A stretch of DNA of 64,000 nt from Impatiens glandulifera. Its lineage: Eukaryota; Streptophyta; Magnoliopsida; Ericales; Balsaminaceae. Location of the stretch: the NCBI RefSeq assembly GCF_907164915.1, contig NC_061862.1, positions 4,592,358 to 4,656,357 on the forward strand, given 5' to 3'. This document shows positions 10,345 through 21,817 of this stretch, in pieces. Numbering within the stretch: position 1 is the stretch's first letter; every line of letters starts with the position of its first letter. The notes under the pieces were generated by a model that was not told the origin of the DNA, made no database searches, and saw nothing but the letters and a program-made list of their open reading frames with translations. The position numbers and the translations under genes were made by a program.

Positions 10345-10956
10345 GATAGAAAATACAAATATGAATGAATTTATATTTTATAATTGATGTATGTTTGTCT
10401 TTATCTTTCAATGAGATTTGATCTTCACTTACAAATAATATATTGTTTGTTGTTGCTCCGCTCCAGCTAAATGAAATTTCTTGGCAGTAAAACTAATAAA
10501 TAAGACAAATCCTCTTTTCTGAGGTGTGAATGTCTTTATTCTTGAATTACTTGATTCAAACCATATTAATTGTGTTCTTATATAGAGCACATTATATATA
10601 GCTTTGTTTTAATAATCATATTCAAGAGATTACTTTAAGTGTAAAGAGATATAATTTTGTATGTAACAACTAAACTATAAATTAACGGTTAATATTGAAA
10701 ATTAAATCTTTTTTTTTTATTTTGGATAGATTAATGTTTTTTTATGAACTTTTATAATTAATCATAGATTCATAATGTTTAACATAATATTATAAAACAA
10801 ATAATTAGGATAATAAAAATATATAAAAAGTAGCATATTCAAAAGAAGCTAATGCATTTTTCTAATCAAAAATTATATTTTGTAATAAAATAAAATAAAA
10901 TAAAATAAACAAATGAATTAAAAAATAAATCGAAATAAAACATAACTCTCTCCTAA
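10345..10956. other. AT-rich DNA with (TAAAA)n microsatellite (unit A)
   Basis: No gene is seen. A short (TAAAA)n tract lies at about 10,882-10,910. The part 10,540-10,690 recurs inverted at 57,260-57,455. Confidence 0.55.
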
Positions 10957-11362
10957 GGGGGGAATTTGAGGAGATGACCCTCAATAATGCAATAATGTCT
11001 TAAATGCGGAAAGTGCAGAGTTAAAAAAAAAGCGATAGTGATCCCTTTTACTGTTTTTAGACGAAAATGCCCCCGTTGCGTCACGCAACCTCAGTTATTT
11101 TATTTTTTATTTTTCAAAAAATTTTAATTATGAATTTTTTTGGACGAAAATACCCTAGTTGCATCACGCAATTGCGAGACGAAAAGAAAATAGAAAAAAA
11201 ATAATAAAAATTCGGTTGCGTCACGCAATTAGAGTTGCGTTATGCAAGGGTATAATTGTCATTAAAAAAAGAGGGTCAACAACGCTATTTAAATTATGCA
11301 CTCACACTATCCGCTATTCACCCTATCAGTGAGGTCATTTCCTCAAATTTCATTTCCCCTCA
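10957..11362. mobile_element. MITE-like element with TTGCGTCACGCAA palindromes (unit A)
   Basis: About 400 bp bounded by long inverted ends: GGGGAATTTGAGGAGATGAC on the left and the complement of GGGGAAATGAAATTTGAGG on the right, followed on each side by ATTTAAATAGCGT-like or GCGGAAAGTGC-like blocks in inverted order. The interior carries repeats of the 13-bp odd palindrome TTGCGTCACGCAA (11,075-11,089 and 11,215 onward, plus mutated ones). There is no coding capacity. The nested copy at 51,508-51,933 shows the ends most clearly. The superfamily is uncertain; long TIRs and an 8-9 bp target duplication at the nested copy fit Mutator-like or hAT-like MITEs. Confidence 0.75.
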
Positions 11363-13114
11363 CGGAAGGATAATCTATTGTGATAATTTAAAATGAGTAC
11401 ATATAATGATTGATTGAACATTCTAAATTAATTTGTAAGTTTTTTAAAAACTTCACCTTGTTAATGAGAAAAAAAGTTAAAAAAAATGTTATTAATACCC
11501 CTACTCTTTTTAACAATAATTTTTTAAGATTATCACTGCTAGTGATTCATCTGGCCTTGTTTGGTTTCTCTTAAAAGTATTCGATTATTGGGAAAAAATT
11601 AGAGCACATTGTCCCGAACTATTTCCAGTTCTTATATTAGCACATTAGCCTTTGGTACTCTAATGTCTTTTTATCGACATTTTTCGAAACGTTCAGACTC
11701 GATAATTTACGCCCTAGAACTCACTTTTCTCTCGAATCTCGAATGAGATAAGAACCAAAATAGTGAGTGCGACTATAATTAAATTTTAATTTGTCAATGT
11801 TTTGCTAAGTCTTGTGGCCTACATTTATATTGAATCTCGTAAAACGAGACGAGGAAATGACTCTCTCGAATTTGCCTAAGTGTGTGATGATAAACCACAA
11901 ATAGGACTTAAACAAAATTATACTAGCTTTGACTCTTTTAAAGTTGTTACTTAATTTACTCATCGAGAAATTAGGCAGGAAAAATATATTTTTTTTAGTC
12001 AAACACGACTTAGAAATTTCGATTTGGTCGGGTGTTTGGTTACACGTGAGAAAAATCATCAACATTATGTCTCAAGTGCCCACCGAAATGAATGATCTCT
12101 ACTACAAATACAAACGTTTTGTCATTTTTTGAAAATATGATTTTTATACTTTTATTTTATAATTTATTCAAATCATATCCACATATCTAAGGCTCTAGCT
12201 TATTTCCTAAACTAGATTTAATTATTGTACTCATATATTCATAAGGCATGTGTCTGGGTTCATCATTTTGCGATATAAAAAAATACTGAATTTTAGAGAA
12301 ATTCAAACTCACTTGTGAGTTGTGAATAAGAAAGGGTAGGAACCTGTAAAGATTGCAAAAATATGAGTTAGCTTTTCAAAGAATTTATATTTTAATTTAT
12401 AAAAATGAAGAATTTTATTTTTTTGAAATTTTTAATGTTGGTTGAAGCTTTAATGGAGGATTGATATCCAAGCTCTCTCGCTTTAAAACTTTCCCACCCC
12501 TGAAATAAAACTCTATGATGCTTTTTTTAAATGATTCATGCAATAATATTATGAATGGATAGTCGTTTACACATAACGACAAAAACACTAAATTTATAAA
12601 AAAAAATCACACAAATATTACAAAATTAACATGTGCAGAGATCTTCCAAAAAGGAAATGAGCTCTCCAACTGAATCTATCGGCTTCCCACATCGAACATC
12701 ATATAATGTTAGGATGATAGCATTGTGTTGGATCCGCAACAGTCATTTAAGATTGTTGAAAGATCTACGATTTCTCTCTAACCAAATTATCCACCATAAA
12801 AAATAGAGATACAACCTCATTGTTTCAAACCCACAAATCTAGCTACCTCAATCCACGATTTTCAATACGCACCAATGATTCCCGACAAAACCCAAAAAAT
12901 ACCAGTAATACTCCAAATAATGCACTAAATACCAACGACACATACTACATCGTCTCCACCTCCTTAAGACACATACTACATCGACTAACTAAGATAAGAC
13001 ACTTACGTATATATTTATCATCAGTTAAAATCCCATTGTGGATCACACTTCTCTAACTAAATGATTGAGTCTTCGTGAGAACGGGTGCATGAGAAGATAA
13101 GGTCCCTAGTCATG
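11363..13114. other. Unrecognised non-coding stretch (unit A)
   Basis: Only short frames that look accidental. The interval recurs at 40,535-42,295 and, inverted and interrupted, at 53,790-56,998. A TTCCCACATCG motif like the plant snRNA promoter USE occurs at about 12,686-12,696, without a recognisable snRNA after it. Confidence 0.5.
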
Positions 13115-14029
13115 CACAAAACAATTAGGGAGTATGTTGTCAAATAAAGAGTGAAATACTTTTATTTATTACAACTTTCTTTTAAGTATAATTCAAATAA
13201 TAGATTAATAAATAATATGAATTAAATTTTCGTAGATAAGAAAAATTCAAAGTTTAAACTCAATTGTAGGGTGCCTCCGATTAGAGGACCTAACAAAAAT
13301 AGGCTTATGCCACGTATTGCAAAGAACACACGGTATTCTTTAGTAAAAGGCGAAAGAATAGTTCGCTTTGTGTTTAGTGCTTGGCTTCGTAATTTTTTGT
13401 AATCACCAACTCCTCTCTTATAATAATATCAAATCCCTATTTTCACTTCATCTAACAATGTGGGACAACACACTTTTTTGTCATTATTAAGGCTAATGGT
13501 GTTTTTTCTTCTTTTATTTAAAGAATAGGATAATTCAATAATACTTTCAAGAATTTGATACTTTTAACTATATATTATTTTATCAAATGTTAATAACAAA
13601 CTATTACAATGATTTATTAGTATAGCTCCAATAAAAAGAGTTTTATTTTTAACATTTGATTTTCACTAAAAACGCTTTAATTTGAATTGAAGTTATTACT
13701 ATGATGGTGGTTATAACTCGTACTTTCAAACAAGGTATATGACTCGTATTTGATATTTAATAAACTTATGTTATAGTCATTATGACGAATGTCTATATAT
13801 ATCTCGGGTAACTCAAAACAGTTTGCATGCGAATGGAAATAACGACGGGGAGAAATATCGTCGCTATTGAGTTCTCCGGTCGATGAAGGGACCTAACGAC
13901 CGTAAACTACGTATACTTTTTTTTTCATATTATTATCATTCTAGCCGGGTAAATTTTATGGAAATAACTTATCCCGACTAGATTTTAAATCCTAGCTCGG
14001 CCCTTGGACACCTTATCAACCTGACATAA
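13115..14029 (+). repeat. R-family repeat, full-length copy (unit A)
   Basis: It begins near GGGAGTATGTTGTC and ends near CACCTTATCAACCTGACATAA, with both limits judged from where flanks change among copies (57,455, 59,111, 53,790). Internal landmarks are AAATTTTCGTAGATAAG, TTCGCTTTGTG, ATGTGGGAC, TAGCTCCAATAAAAAG and GACGGGGAGAAAT. There is no open frame. About ten full or partial copies lie in the window in both orientations. Confidence 0.75.
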
Positions 14030-15983
14030 AAAATGTTAAATGAGGCTAATGAGTTTTCCATTTTTTGTGTTAAATTGTTATACTTTCCTAGGACCACCAT
14101 CTTCTTATGTTATAAGTTGTAGTGTTATTGCCTTCTTTTTTCCATTGGCTTACTAGGGTCTGCCATACATCATCTAATTAAGATGATAAATGAGGGTTTC
14201 CATTTTTTGTGTTAAAAAAACATAGTTTCCTAGGACCACCGTCTCCTTGTGTTATAATTTGTGTTGTTATTGCCTTCTAGTTATATATTGTTTTTGTACC
14301 TATGTATATACATCTTTTATCCAATTTCAAAATAATCAACGTAATTCAATATCTAAGCATCTCTAAGCATTTGTATAAAATAAACTTGATAAGAAGACCA
14401 TAGTAACTAGAAATCACAAATTTTTCGGATTGACTTTGTCATTTACTAATCCAAATTTCCCCTCATTTACATGTCTAACACAAAAAATTAATCATCAAAA
14501 CTCCCAAAACAAAATGAGACTAAATAACCATCTTTTTGTTTTATATTGCTTTATGTTTGCATACAAAATTACTACTTTAGTTCCAAATTCTAGTGTGAGT
14601 TTTGTAAGATTATTTTTCTAAAAGATGGGGCAAATTTTATTAATCCATTTTCTTTTCGAAATTAGCCGAAGAAACGATAAAATCCATAAAAACATACATG
14701 TTCAAGTTCTAATATGGTGTGTTATAAATATTCACAACAAAAGAAAAATTCAAAAGAAAAAATATACTAATACACTCGCATACAAAAAATAAAAAATGCA
14801 CATAAACAAAATACCAATACACTCAAGTCCTAATTCAATGTAGGAACTCAAATTTTCTAAGTACATATCGGCACCGTTCAGAGTATTTCTATGTGAACAG
14901 TTCCGGTAGGATGACACCATATAGCATGAACATACAAGATAACCTAAAAGAAGCAAAACCATATAAAAACATTAAATATTATGAATGGTAAATAATTTAC
15001 TTGACCAATCTTATTAGATGGTGTTTCAATTCTTTGGAAAAACATCTCCAATCATTATATGGTTAGTTCAAATGATTGAATGATACTGTAATTATTAATC
15101 GAATAATACTGTAATTCTACGACAGAGGAAGAAGAGGTAATTGATGTTCATCCTATAATTATTGTTCATAAAATCATCCAAAACAAAAAACAACTAGTCA
15201 GATTTAGATATGAAGACTATTTAGATCTGATTGATTCCTTGTATACTTGTAAGTGGTTCCAAACAATTTATTTTAATGCCTGAACATCCACATGTTTAGA
15301 TGTTTTGTCATAACTGACTTCAATCTTATATACATGTTGAATTCACAATAGTTGACTTCAATCTTATTTTCATGTTGAATTCACAATAGTTAATTAGTAA
15401 ATACACTTAAACTATTACAACTTAACATATGATCATCAAAAGAAATATTTACAAAGAAATATTTACAATGGTATACACTTCATTTAGATCATATTCCGAA
15501 AAAAATCATTTCTGAGAGAGTCTATGTAACAAAACACTCATTTTCAAATAGACTCATCAATCAGATACAAAAGAAAAGAATGAAGATAAATATAGAGCCA
15601 ATAAGATAAACCCTCACCCTTTACAAATACAAGATACAATCAATTAAATCCCACCTCACATCATTGTCCACGTAACATGTTTGTACCAAAAAAATTAAAA
15701 GATGTTTCCTAACAGAAAGTGAGTGATTCTATGAACAACCAAAGCTATAGAATTCTATTATACAAGTAATATAACTAACTCTATTTTTATATTCAAAGGA
15801 AGTACTATATAAAGGGATAGTCATATAAAAACAATAAGAGCTCCAAATCTACAGTTTTCTTTATTTCTGACCTTTTATTGGTAAGCAACTATATGACAAT
15901 CTCTGGAATAGCATTTTACAGATCCTATGATTTGTATTATTTAAAATAATGAAACAATCAGATACTTTTTAACCAACCTAACG
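14030..15983. other. Unrecognised non-coding stretch left of CAP-H pseudogene (unit A)
   Basis: A 70-codon minus frame at 14,750-14,962 is hydrophobic and identical in unit B, but shows no family motif and is probably accidental. No repeats with clear ends are seen apart from a duplicated short block (GACTTCAATCTTAT, 15,320-15,400). This part of the unit has no partner in the inverted arm. Confidence 0.45.
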
Positions 15984-17179
15984 AGGCTGAGGAATAAGTG
16001 TGTCATTGTCCTCTACATCACTATGAACATCTCCATTGGATGCTTCAGTTAAACCTACAAACCTAGAAGAATAAAAATAATATTAAACATATGAATTATT
16101 TGAAATAGGAAAGAAATTGAGAACTGTAATTGTAATATTCCTTCCATAAGCTTCTAAGGCCTACCTACTTTCTGATACTTTCAATGATCGGGACACACCC
16201 GGACATTGTGTTTTAAATTAAGCCCCAAACTCAGAAACAAATATTCCTCATATTCTCTATTCTATCTTCCACAATAGGGGTTGAAAAATAGATGATTCAT
16301 TCTCCTGCAAGATTCAACCAGAACTATTGTAAAGAATCATCCTTTACTCTTTTTCAATGCTAGGACAAAAGGATATTACATAATTCTAGGCCTTGTTTGA
16401 TGAAAGGTTATTTGAAAATAATACAAATATTTCCTACCATGAATTAATTCATTCAAATAATCAACCAAATACTTTATTTTTATAATATTTTAAACATTTA
16501 ACCCAAATGACATAAGTTAAGAAGGTTTGAAAGAAAACCTCATAATCACCTCCGGAAATAGGGTCTTCCCCATTCGTATCTTCATTCTCGAAACCCCATG
16601 TTGCAAAATCTTCAATTCCAGTATCATCCAACTCAGCATTATCATTGATGTTGTAAGTTTCATGAAATTCTTCATTTATACTATCAAATGAAGTAGACAT
16701 AATTGGTGACCTTTGACTACTTTCATAAAATATATTCACTATGTGCTTGAGTGAGGGAGAAATCTCCTACGACATGCCTATGGAATTCACCATCCTGTCA
16801 ATGCAATCTATATGGATCATAACAAGAAAATTTTCACAAAGAGATGTAAGAGTAAAGGATAACAACACACTGTAATTATTAGCATACCAATATCCAGTCA
16901 ATTTTGTCCTTTATACTAAACAACTTATATTTATTTTATATTTCATTTCAGGTCCTATAAAATGAGAATAGATCCCTAGGTTATAGGAAATAAATGAATA
17001 GTGTGGAAATCTATACTCTCCTCCCTACAAAGTTCCCTTTTATATTTCCCATTGAAACAAAGTCATAATCACCATGAAATCAAAACCAACATACCTTTGG
17101 CGAAAGAAAGATCAATACTATCAAATTTTTTCACATGGAGGGACTCAAATGACGATTCAAGTGTTGATGAAGGCGATAC
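15984..17179 (-). pseudogene. Condensin subunit CAP-H pseudogene, left arm (unit A)
   Basis: Three minus-strand exons join in phase. Exon X (17,179-17,095) reads SPSSTLESSFESLHVKKFD then SIDLSFAK; exon Y (16,807-16,550) reads DCIDRMVNSIGMS-EISPSL, then FATWGFENED and GEDPISG; exon Z (from 16,054) reads GLTEASNGDVHSDVEDND then TLIPQPR. AG acceptors and GT donors stand at each border. STLE-SFE-L-VKKFD, IDLSFA-DCI and EISP-L are features I know from plant CAP-H, the kleisin of condensin. Family knowledge places about 60 residues, including the DEGGAKGLL core, between VKKFD and IDLSFA; they are absent here. Exon Y has a TAG after GMS, and exon Z ends in TAG where Gln is expected. It is a partial, dead copy, inverted relative to 25,058-25,681. 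Confidence 0.65.
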
Positions 17180-18578
17180 CTGCAAATGCATTCACCCTTA
17201 GTTTTGAAATCATCATTTTGTAAAACAATTATTATTACTGAATACTAACCTTCTAGTCTGACTCTTTCTTAAATTATTGCAGAATAAGATTAGGAGAAGT
17301 TATCGGAGAAAACTTACACCCACATGGATAAATGATTGTATCGTTAACTAATGTGGGCATTTTAAAACTATTCGTTCAAAATATAATCCTTCTGTTAAAC
17401 AATCTACCTTGATATAAACCCTGATAACATTATATGGAAATACATAATCTACTAATGGTGCGACAACAACTGTCCATCTGATCCAACAAACACAAGTTAT
17501 ATTTATCCATCGGTTAAAAACTAACTTTTTTAACAATACTATGTAACCCAGTTATGTTATAGGCCTTTTCATTGATATAATATAAGCACCAGTGGTAGAA
17601 TAGTTTCCAAACATTCCATTCACTTTGGTGACTAGTACTCGTTTTCTGTACCCTGTATAAAACTGATTTTATAAGTTTATACATATCAAACAAAAAAATA
17701 CTCAATAAAGACAAGAAAGTACATTGACAGGTGATAGAAAATTAAAGGAATCCAATTAGGAACAACCAAAGAAGACTTGATCGGGCATAACGATTGGGGA
17801 ATTCATAACACCCTTCCTAATAAAACCTATATTAAATGTCACCATAAACAGGTAAAATTACAAGGAATTCATCCACCTTTTCCTTTCTTGTGATGATTCT
17901 CAATACCACTATACCAGCATATACCAAATTCTTATATATCCAAATTCTTCAAACATGTGCATACAACAAAGAATAAATCATTTCTTGTAGAGACGAACAA
18001 TGTTAAGAGATCCTCAAAAAAGATATGTATTCTTAGACGCTAATCTAATATCAGGACTTTTGTTTGCTGTCTGATTATAAACAACTTTTGTCTCAGTTGA
18101 CAGATACACTATTTTGTACGATTTATAAGCAGATGTAGAATCCAAACACACAATAATGGACATTGTTTCAGCCCTAATTTGTTGGGATTCAAATTAGTTC
18201 AAGTTGTATCCCTGTAGCTAAATCAGAATTATGTAACCACTTTCATCATCACACTATAATGTAGGCACGCATATTATTACACAAACAAATAAAGGGAAAA
18301 CATATTATGACTTGGGAAATTAAAGGTTGCGAGCTAATCATCTGGATTTTATACAAACTATATACATGTGAGTGCGTTTGTAAGTTGTAATTTGTATGGA
18401 GAGTACAACGGCTCACTCATAAAGATGGTTCAACTAAATAAGTCAAATATATACTCTAATTCATCCTTAAAACAAAGAAGTATAACCATTTCTCACTCAT
18501 AAAGATGGTTTAATCATCTAGTGCAGCGATAACAACCTAGCATCAAAATCCAACTGAAAATAACTGAGAAATCCAAAA
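17180..18578. other. Non-coding part of left arm (unit A)
   Basis: Matches the right arm in reverse complement (about 23,482-25,057). Short frames such as the 62-codon minus frame at 17,348-17,536 recur in every arm copy but show no family motif. It may be upstream intron sequence of CAP-H. The right arms carry a 158-bp tandem duplication that is absent here. Confidence 0.45.
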
Positions 18579-19123
18579 CACTACAACAAGGGGAAAATCT
18601 ATGATCTAGACATGAAAAATAAAACCAGTGACCTAAATAAATCGCATATAAACCTCCTTGCATTCTTAAAATATATAAGTATAACCATTTATCACTCAAA
18701 AGACTTCCAAGACCCGAAGATGAAGGAAAACCCTAATGGTCGGAGAAGAATGTTACTAACCTCGTGGGTACAACAATCTGGCTGCGGAGAGTCAAGGGAT
18801 GATAGTGCAGATGAAGGCAAGCCCTAATGGTTGAAGAAGAATGTAACTAACCTCGTGCGCACGACAATCTAGCTACAGAGAGTAAAATTTTAAAATAGTG
18901 AAATAAAATATTTATAAAGTTTAAAAATAAAACATAAAAAATATTAAATTTATAATAGTTAAATTTTAAGGTTTTTAACAAAGTTTGTATATATAAAAAA
19001 ATAAAGGTGGTTGTAAAGTATAAAGTTTGCCAAAAGTTTTTACTTTTTTAATTTTTACCCACGAGTCACGACTTAATAAGCGTTGGCATATAAAGGTGGC
19101 TGAAAGTGTGTTTTGTTGTAGTG
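18579..19123. mobile_element. CACTA-like non-autonomous element, short form (unit A, left arm)
   Basis: It starts CACTACAACAAGGGG and ends with the complement of CACTACAACAAAACACAC, giving an 11-bp perfect terminal inverted repeat of the CACTA type. Sub-terminal ACCACCTTTAT-like repeats lie near the right end. Two units of a 91-bp tandem repeat (GGTTAGTTACATTCTTC in the opposite sense) occupy 18,730-18,880. There is no transposase. Flanking trinucleotides (AAA and CAT) do not form a clean target duplication. This form lacks about 450 bp present in the right-arm copy. Confidence 0.65.
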
Positions 19124-20234
19124 CATTTTCGAGAAAATAAACAATGGTCTATAAATATAATAGAATTATTTTATTATTACTTACGGATAATAGTGGAATC
19201 AATAGCGCAGAGTCAAAAGAGAATTATAACCAATTAAACATACTTTATGAGCAATGCTTTCATGCGTTGCTAACGATTTAATAATTATCTTTGTAGTTCA
19301 AGAATATTTCAGTTTATGTTCGAAGTGTCTATCTAAGTGAATAAATGGACTTTTTCATCTTTTGACAAAGACTTGTGACATCTTTTATGTCAATGACACT
19401 ACTTCGTTTTGTTTTATCTAATCACTTTTTTTTTTGTCAAAGATGCTTTTCTATTCGAAATATATATTCCAAAAAATGGTTTCTTAATTACAATATTGAT
19501 TTAGGACCCTCAATTATCTTTTCTATAATCACTTTTAATACCTGTTCTGGAAAGATAGGACAATTATGTTATTATTAAACTTGTTGAAGAGATTAAATAT
19601 AACCAAGTTATATTTATTTTAATGAGAGGTTGAATTGAACTCCGAATTGAATCAGTTTCTCGTCAACAAAGAGCACAATGCAAATAGTTTATGCAACTTC
19701 AACATCGGTTGGTAAACCTGATTTAAAAAAAATCTATTAGATCGTGTTCTTTCTCTGCTTGTTTTTTATTTTTGAACCGTTGTGGGACTTCTTTACATTC
19801 TTTCACAATTATTAATTATTAACCTCTCTTTTGTCATAAAATAAATTAATGAAAATTATAATAATATTATATATTTAAATTTAACTTATTGTAAAACTAA
19901 TAATGTTTTACCAATATTTAATTTTTTTTTCAAGTATCTTATATAAGAGTTATAATATGATTAAATTGAGTTATACAAAGACCTTACTTTGCTGGTCTAG
20001 GATATGATTAAATTAAGTTATAAAATATATATTTGTAAACACAACTATAATCTTATCAAATCAAGTTTTGGAATATTTATATATTTTTTTAATTTAGCAG
20101 AGTTTAAATTTTAAATTTTTCTTATTGACGAAAATTTAATTCATATTATTTATTAATGTATTGTTTGAATTATACTTTATTTTATTTTATTTTTGAAATA
20201 AATAAAAGTATTTCACTCTTTATTTGGCATACTT
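19124..20234. other. AT-rich non-coding part of left arm (unit A)
   Basis: No gene is seen; a 67-codon plus frame (19,375-19,578) has no motif and is mirrored in the other arm. A GTCCCACAACGG block (minus, about 19,782) corresponds to GTCCCACATCGG at 21,833 in the opposite arm. Confidence 0.5.
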
Positions 20235-20454
20235 CCTTTGAATTGTAATCCTTCAAAATTATTTTCGTTTAGATGCGCAGATTAATTTTTTACATCATAG
20301 TTAATTGTGTTCAAAATAAAATTCTTACATCCAAATTATTCTATGCATGACAAGGGACCTTATCTTCTCTTGCCCCGTTCTTGAGAAGTCATTTAGTTAG
20401 AAGAGCGAATAAAAAAGGGACAAAATCCCTACTAACTAGAAGACAAAACATGTC
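20235..20454 (+). repeat. S-family short repeat (unit A)
   Basis: A block from TTGTAATCCTTCAAAATTATT to TCATTTAGTTAGAAGAGCG recurs at 49,400-49,617 and 50,236-50,400, and inverted at 21,405-21,625, 58,905-59,110 and 59,690-59,940. It often abuts the left end of an R repeat (sequence ACTCCCT/GGGAGTA at the border), so the two may be parts of one composite element. Confidence 0.6.
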
Positions 20455-20903
20455 TAGCTCCAATAAAAAGAGTTTTATTTTTAACATTTGATTTTCACTA
20501 AAAACGCTTTAACTTGGATTGAAGTTATTACTATGATGGTGGTTAAAACTTGTACTTTCAAACAAGGTATATGACTCGTATTTGATATTTAATAAACTTA
20601 TGTTATAGTCATTATGACGAATGTTACTTAGATTAACAGAGGCATCGACACCTTCAAGGGAGTGTCTATGTACAGCCCGGGTAACTCAAAACAGTTTGTA
20701 TGCGAATGGAAATAACGACGGGGAGAAATATCGTCGCTATTGATTTCTCTGGTCGATGAAGGGACCTAACGACCGTAAACTACGTATATTTTTTTTTCAT
20801 ATTATTATCATTCTAGCCGGGTAAATTTTATGGAAATAACTTAGCCCGACTAGATTTTAAATCCTAGCTTTGCCCTTGGACACATTATCAACATGACATA
20901 ATG
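20455..20903 (+). repeat. R-family repeat, right half only (unit A)
   Basis: It starts abruptly at TAGCTCCAATAAAAAGAG directly after ACATGTC of the S repeat. In unit B the same left flank continues into 8.3 kb of other sequence before an R copy (57,455-58,393) reaches this point, so 20,454/20,455 marks the junction of a large deletion in A or insertion in B. Confidence 0.8.
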
Positions 20904-21092
20904 GGTAGCTCTCCATTCTTTTTCTCCCATAAAATCAATATTTCCTAAAAAAAAAAACCCTATAAATCGAGGGCATACTTTGAAAGACCCTCATTCTCTA
21001 TATAGAACACATGCGATCCTCGAAAAACACTCTAGCAGTCGATCACAAAAAATAGCAAAAAATAGCAGTTGTCCATTCATTTTCTAAAATTG
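20904..21092 (+). other. Upstream region of U6 gene (unit A)
   Basis: Contains CCTATAAATCG and CTATATAGAAC boxes and the region preceding USE. The same leader precedes the second U6 gene (58,394-58,587) and an inverted headless copy (52,664-52,857). Whether the TATA-like boxes are used is unknown. Confidence 0.5.
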
Positions 21093-21135
21093 ATCCCACA
21101 TCGCTCCTCTAACTTAAGAATGAAGTATTTTAAAG
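21093..21135 (+). promoter_or_regulatory. Plant U6 promoter: USE and TATA-like box (unit A)
   Basis: ATCCCACATCG at 21,093-21,103 fits the plant snRNA upstream element RTCCCACATCG exactly. TATTTTAAAG at 21,126-21,135 lies at about -28 to -19. The 22-bp gap between them is the short spacing known for Pol III U6 genes, not the ~33 bp of Pol II snRNA genes. Confidence 0.85.
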
Positions 21136-21153
21136 AATGAGAGAGATGGTTAA

Positions 21154-21256
21154 GTCCCTTCGGGGACATTTGATAAAATTTGAACGATACAGAGAAGATT
21201 AGCATGGCCCATGCGCAAGAATGACACACACAAATCGAGAAATGATCCAAATTTTT
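21154..21256 (+). ncRNA. U6: U6 spliceosomal snRNA, diverged copy (unit A)
   Basis: The 5' stem-loop GTCCCTTCGGGGAC, the ACAGAGA box, the AGATTAGCATGGCCC region and the 3' CAAATCGAGAAATG are all present, and eight Ts follow (21,252-21,259), a Pol III stop. Against the unit B copy it has three further changes (CCCATGCG for CCCCTGCG, ACACACAC for ACACGCAC, GATCC for GGTCC). Both copies differ from the plant consensus I know near ATTTGATAAAATTTGAAC and AAGAATGAC. The changes in the internal stem-loop region make this copy a likely pseudogene, although the promoter is intact. It lies in the spacer of the large inverted repeat. Confidence 0.93.
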
Positions 21257-21259
21257 TTT

Positions 21260-21629
21260 ATCCTTTTTCCTCTCCGAAGCGTACGCCGGCGACCGGAGGG
21301 AAAATAGTGTAGTTTTTTGTTGTGTACTTTACAGGTTTGCACACAATGACATTTGTTGATTTTTTTCTCAAACTAACTAACTTATTAAGATGAAAAATAA
21401 AAGTAATGTTGTGGTTCCTAGTTAGTAGGGTCTTTGTCCCTTTTTCATTCGTTCCTCTAACTAAATGATTGAGTCTTCTCAAGAACGGGGGCAAGAGAAG
21501 ATAAGGTCCCTTGTCATGCATAGAACAATTAGAATGTAAGAATTTATTTTGAAGAGAATTAACAATGGTGTAAAAAATTAATCTGCACATCTAAACGAAA
21601 ATAATTTTGAAGGATTACAAGGGAGTATG
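21260..21629 (-). repeat. S-family repeat and flank, inverted (unit A)
   Basis: After the U6 terminator comes a GC-richer block (CCTCTCCGAAGCGTACGCC), then S-family sequence in minus orientation (21,405-21,625). With 20,235-20,400 it forms the inner ends of the large inverted repeat around U6. Confidence 0.6.
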
Positions 21630-21817
21630 TTGTCGGATAAAGAGTGAAATAGTTTTATTTATTAAAAAATTTTTGAAGTATAATTCAAATAATACATTAA
21701 TAAATATTATGAATTAAATTTTCGTAGATAAGAAAAATTCAAAGTTTAAACTCAATTGTAGGGTGCTTCCGATTAGAGGACCCAACAAAAATAGGCGTAT
21801 GCCACATATTGCAAAGA
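21630..21817 (+). repeat. R-family repeat, left end only (unit A)
   Basis: It reads from the R left end (GAGTATGTTGTCGGATAAAG) to TGCCACATATTGCAAAGAA and then joins right-arm sequence. The unit B counterpart continues for 1,016 bp more; the hexamer AAAGAA stands at both breakpoints in B (59,304 and 60,320) and once here (21,813-21,818). Confidence 0.8.

Noticed and set aside
12686..12790. snRNA gene downstream of TTCCCACATCG
   Set aside because: No U1, U2, U4, U5, U6 or U3 sequence follows and the spacing to a TATA-like box is wrong.
14750..14962. 70-codon hydrophobic frame identical in both units
   Set aside because: Identity only reflects the recent duplication; there is no splice or start context and no known motif.
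18579..19123. Clean 3-bp target-site duplication for the CACTA-like element
   Set aside because: Flanks AAA and CAT (or their counterparts in other copies) do not match, so the class call rests only on termini and sub-terminal repeats.
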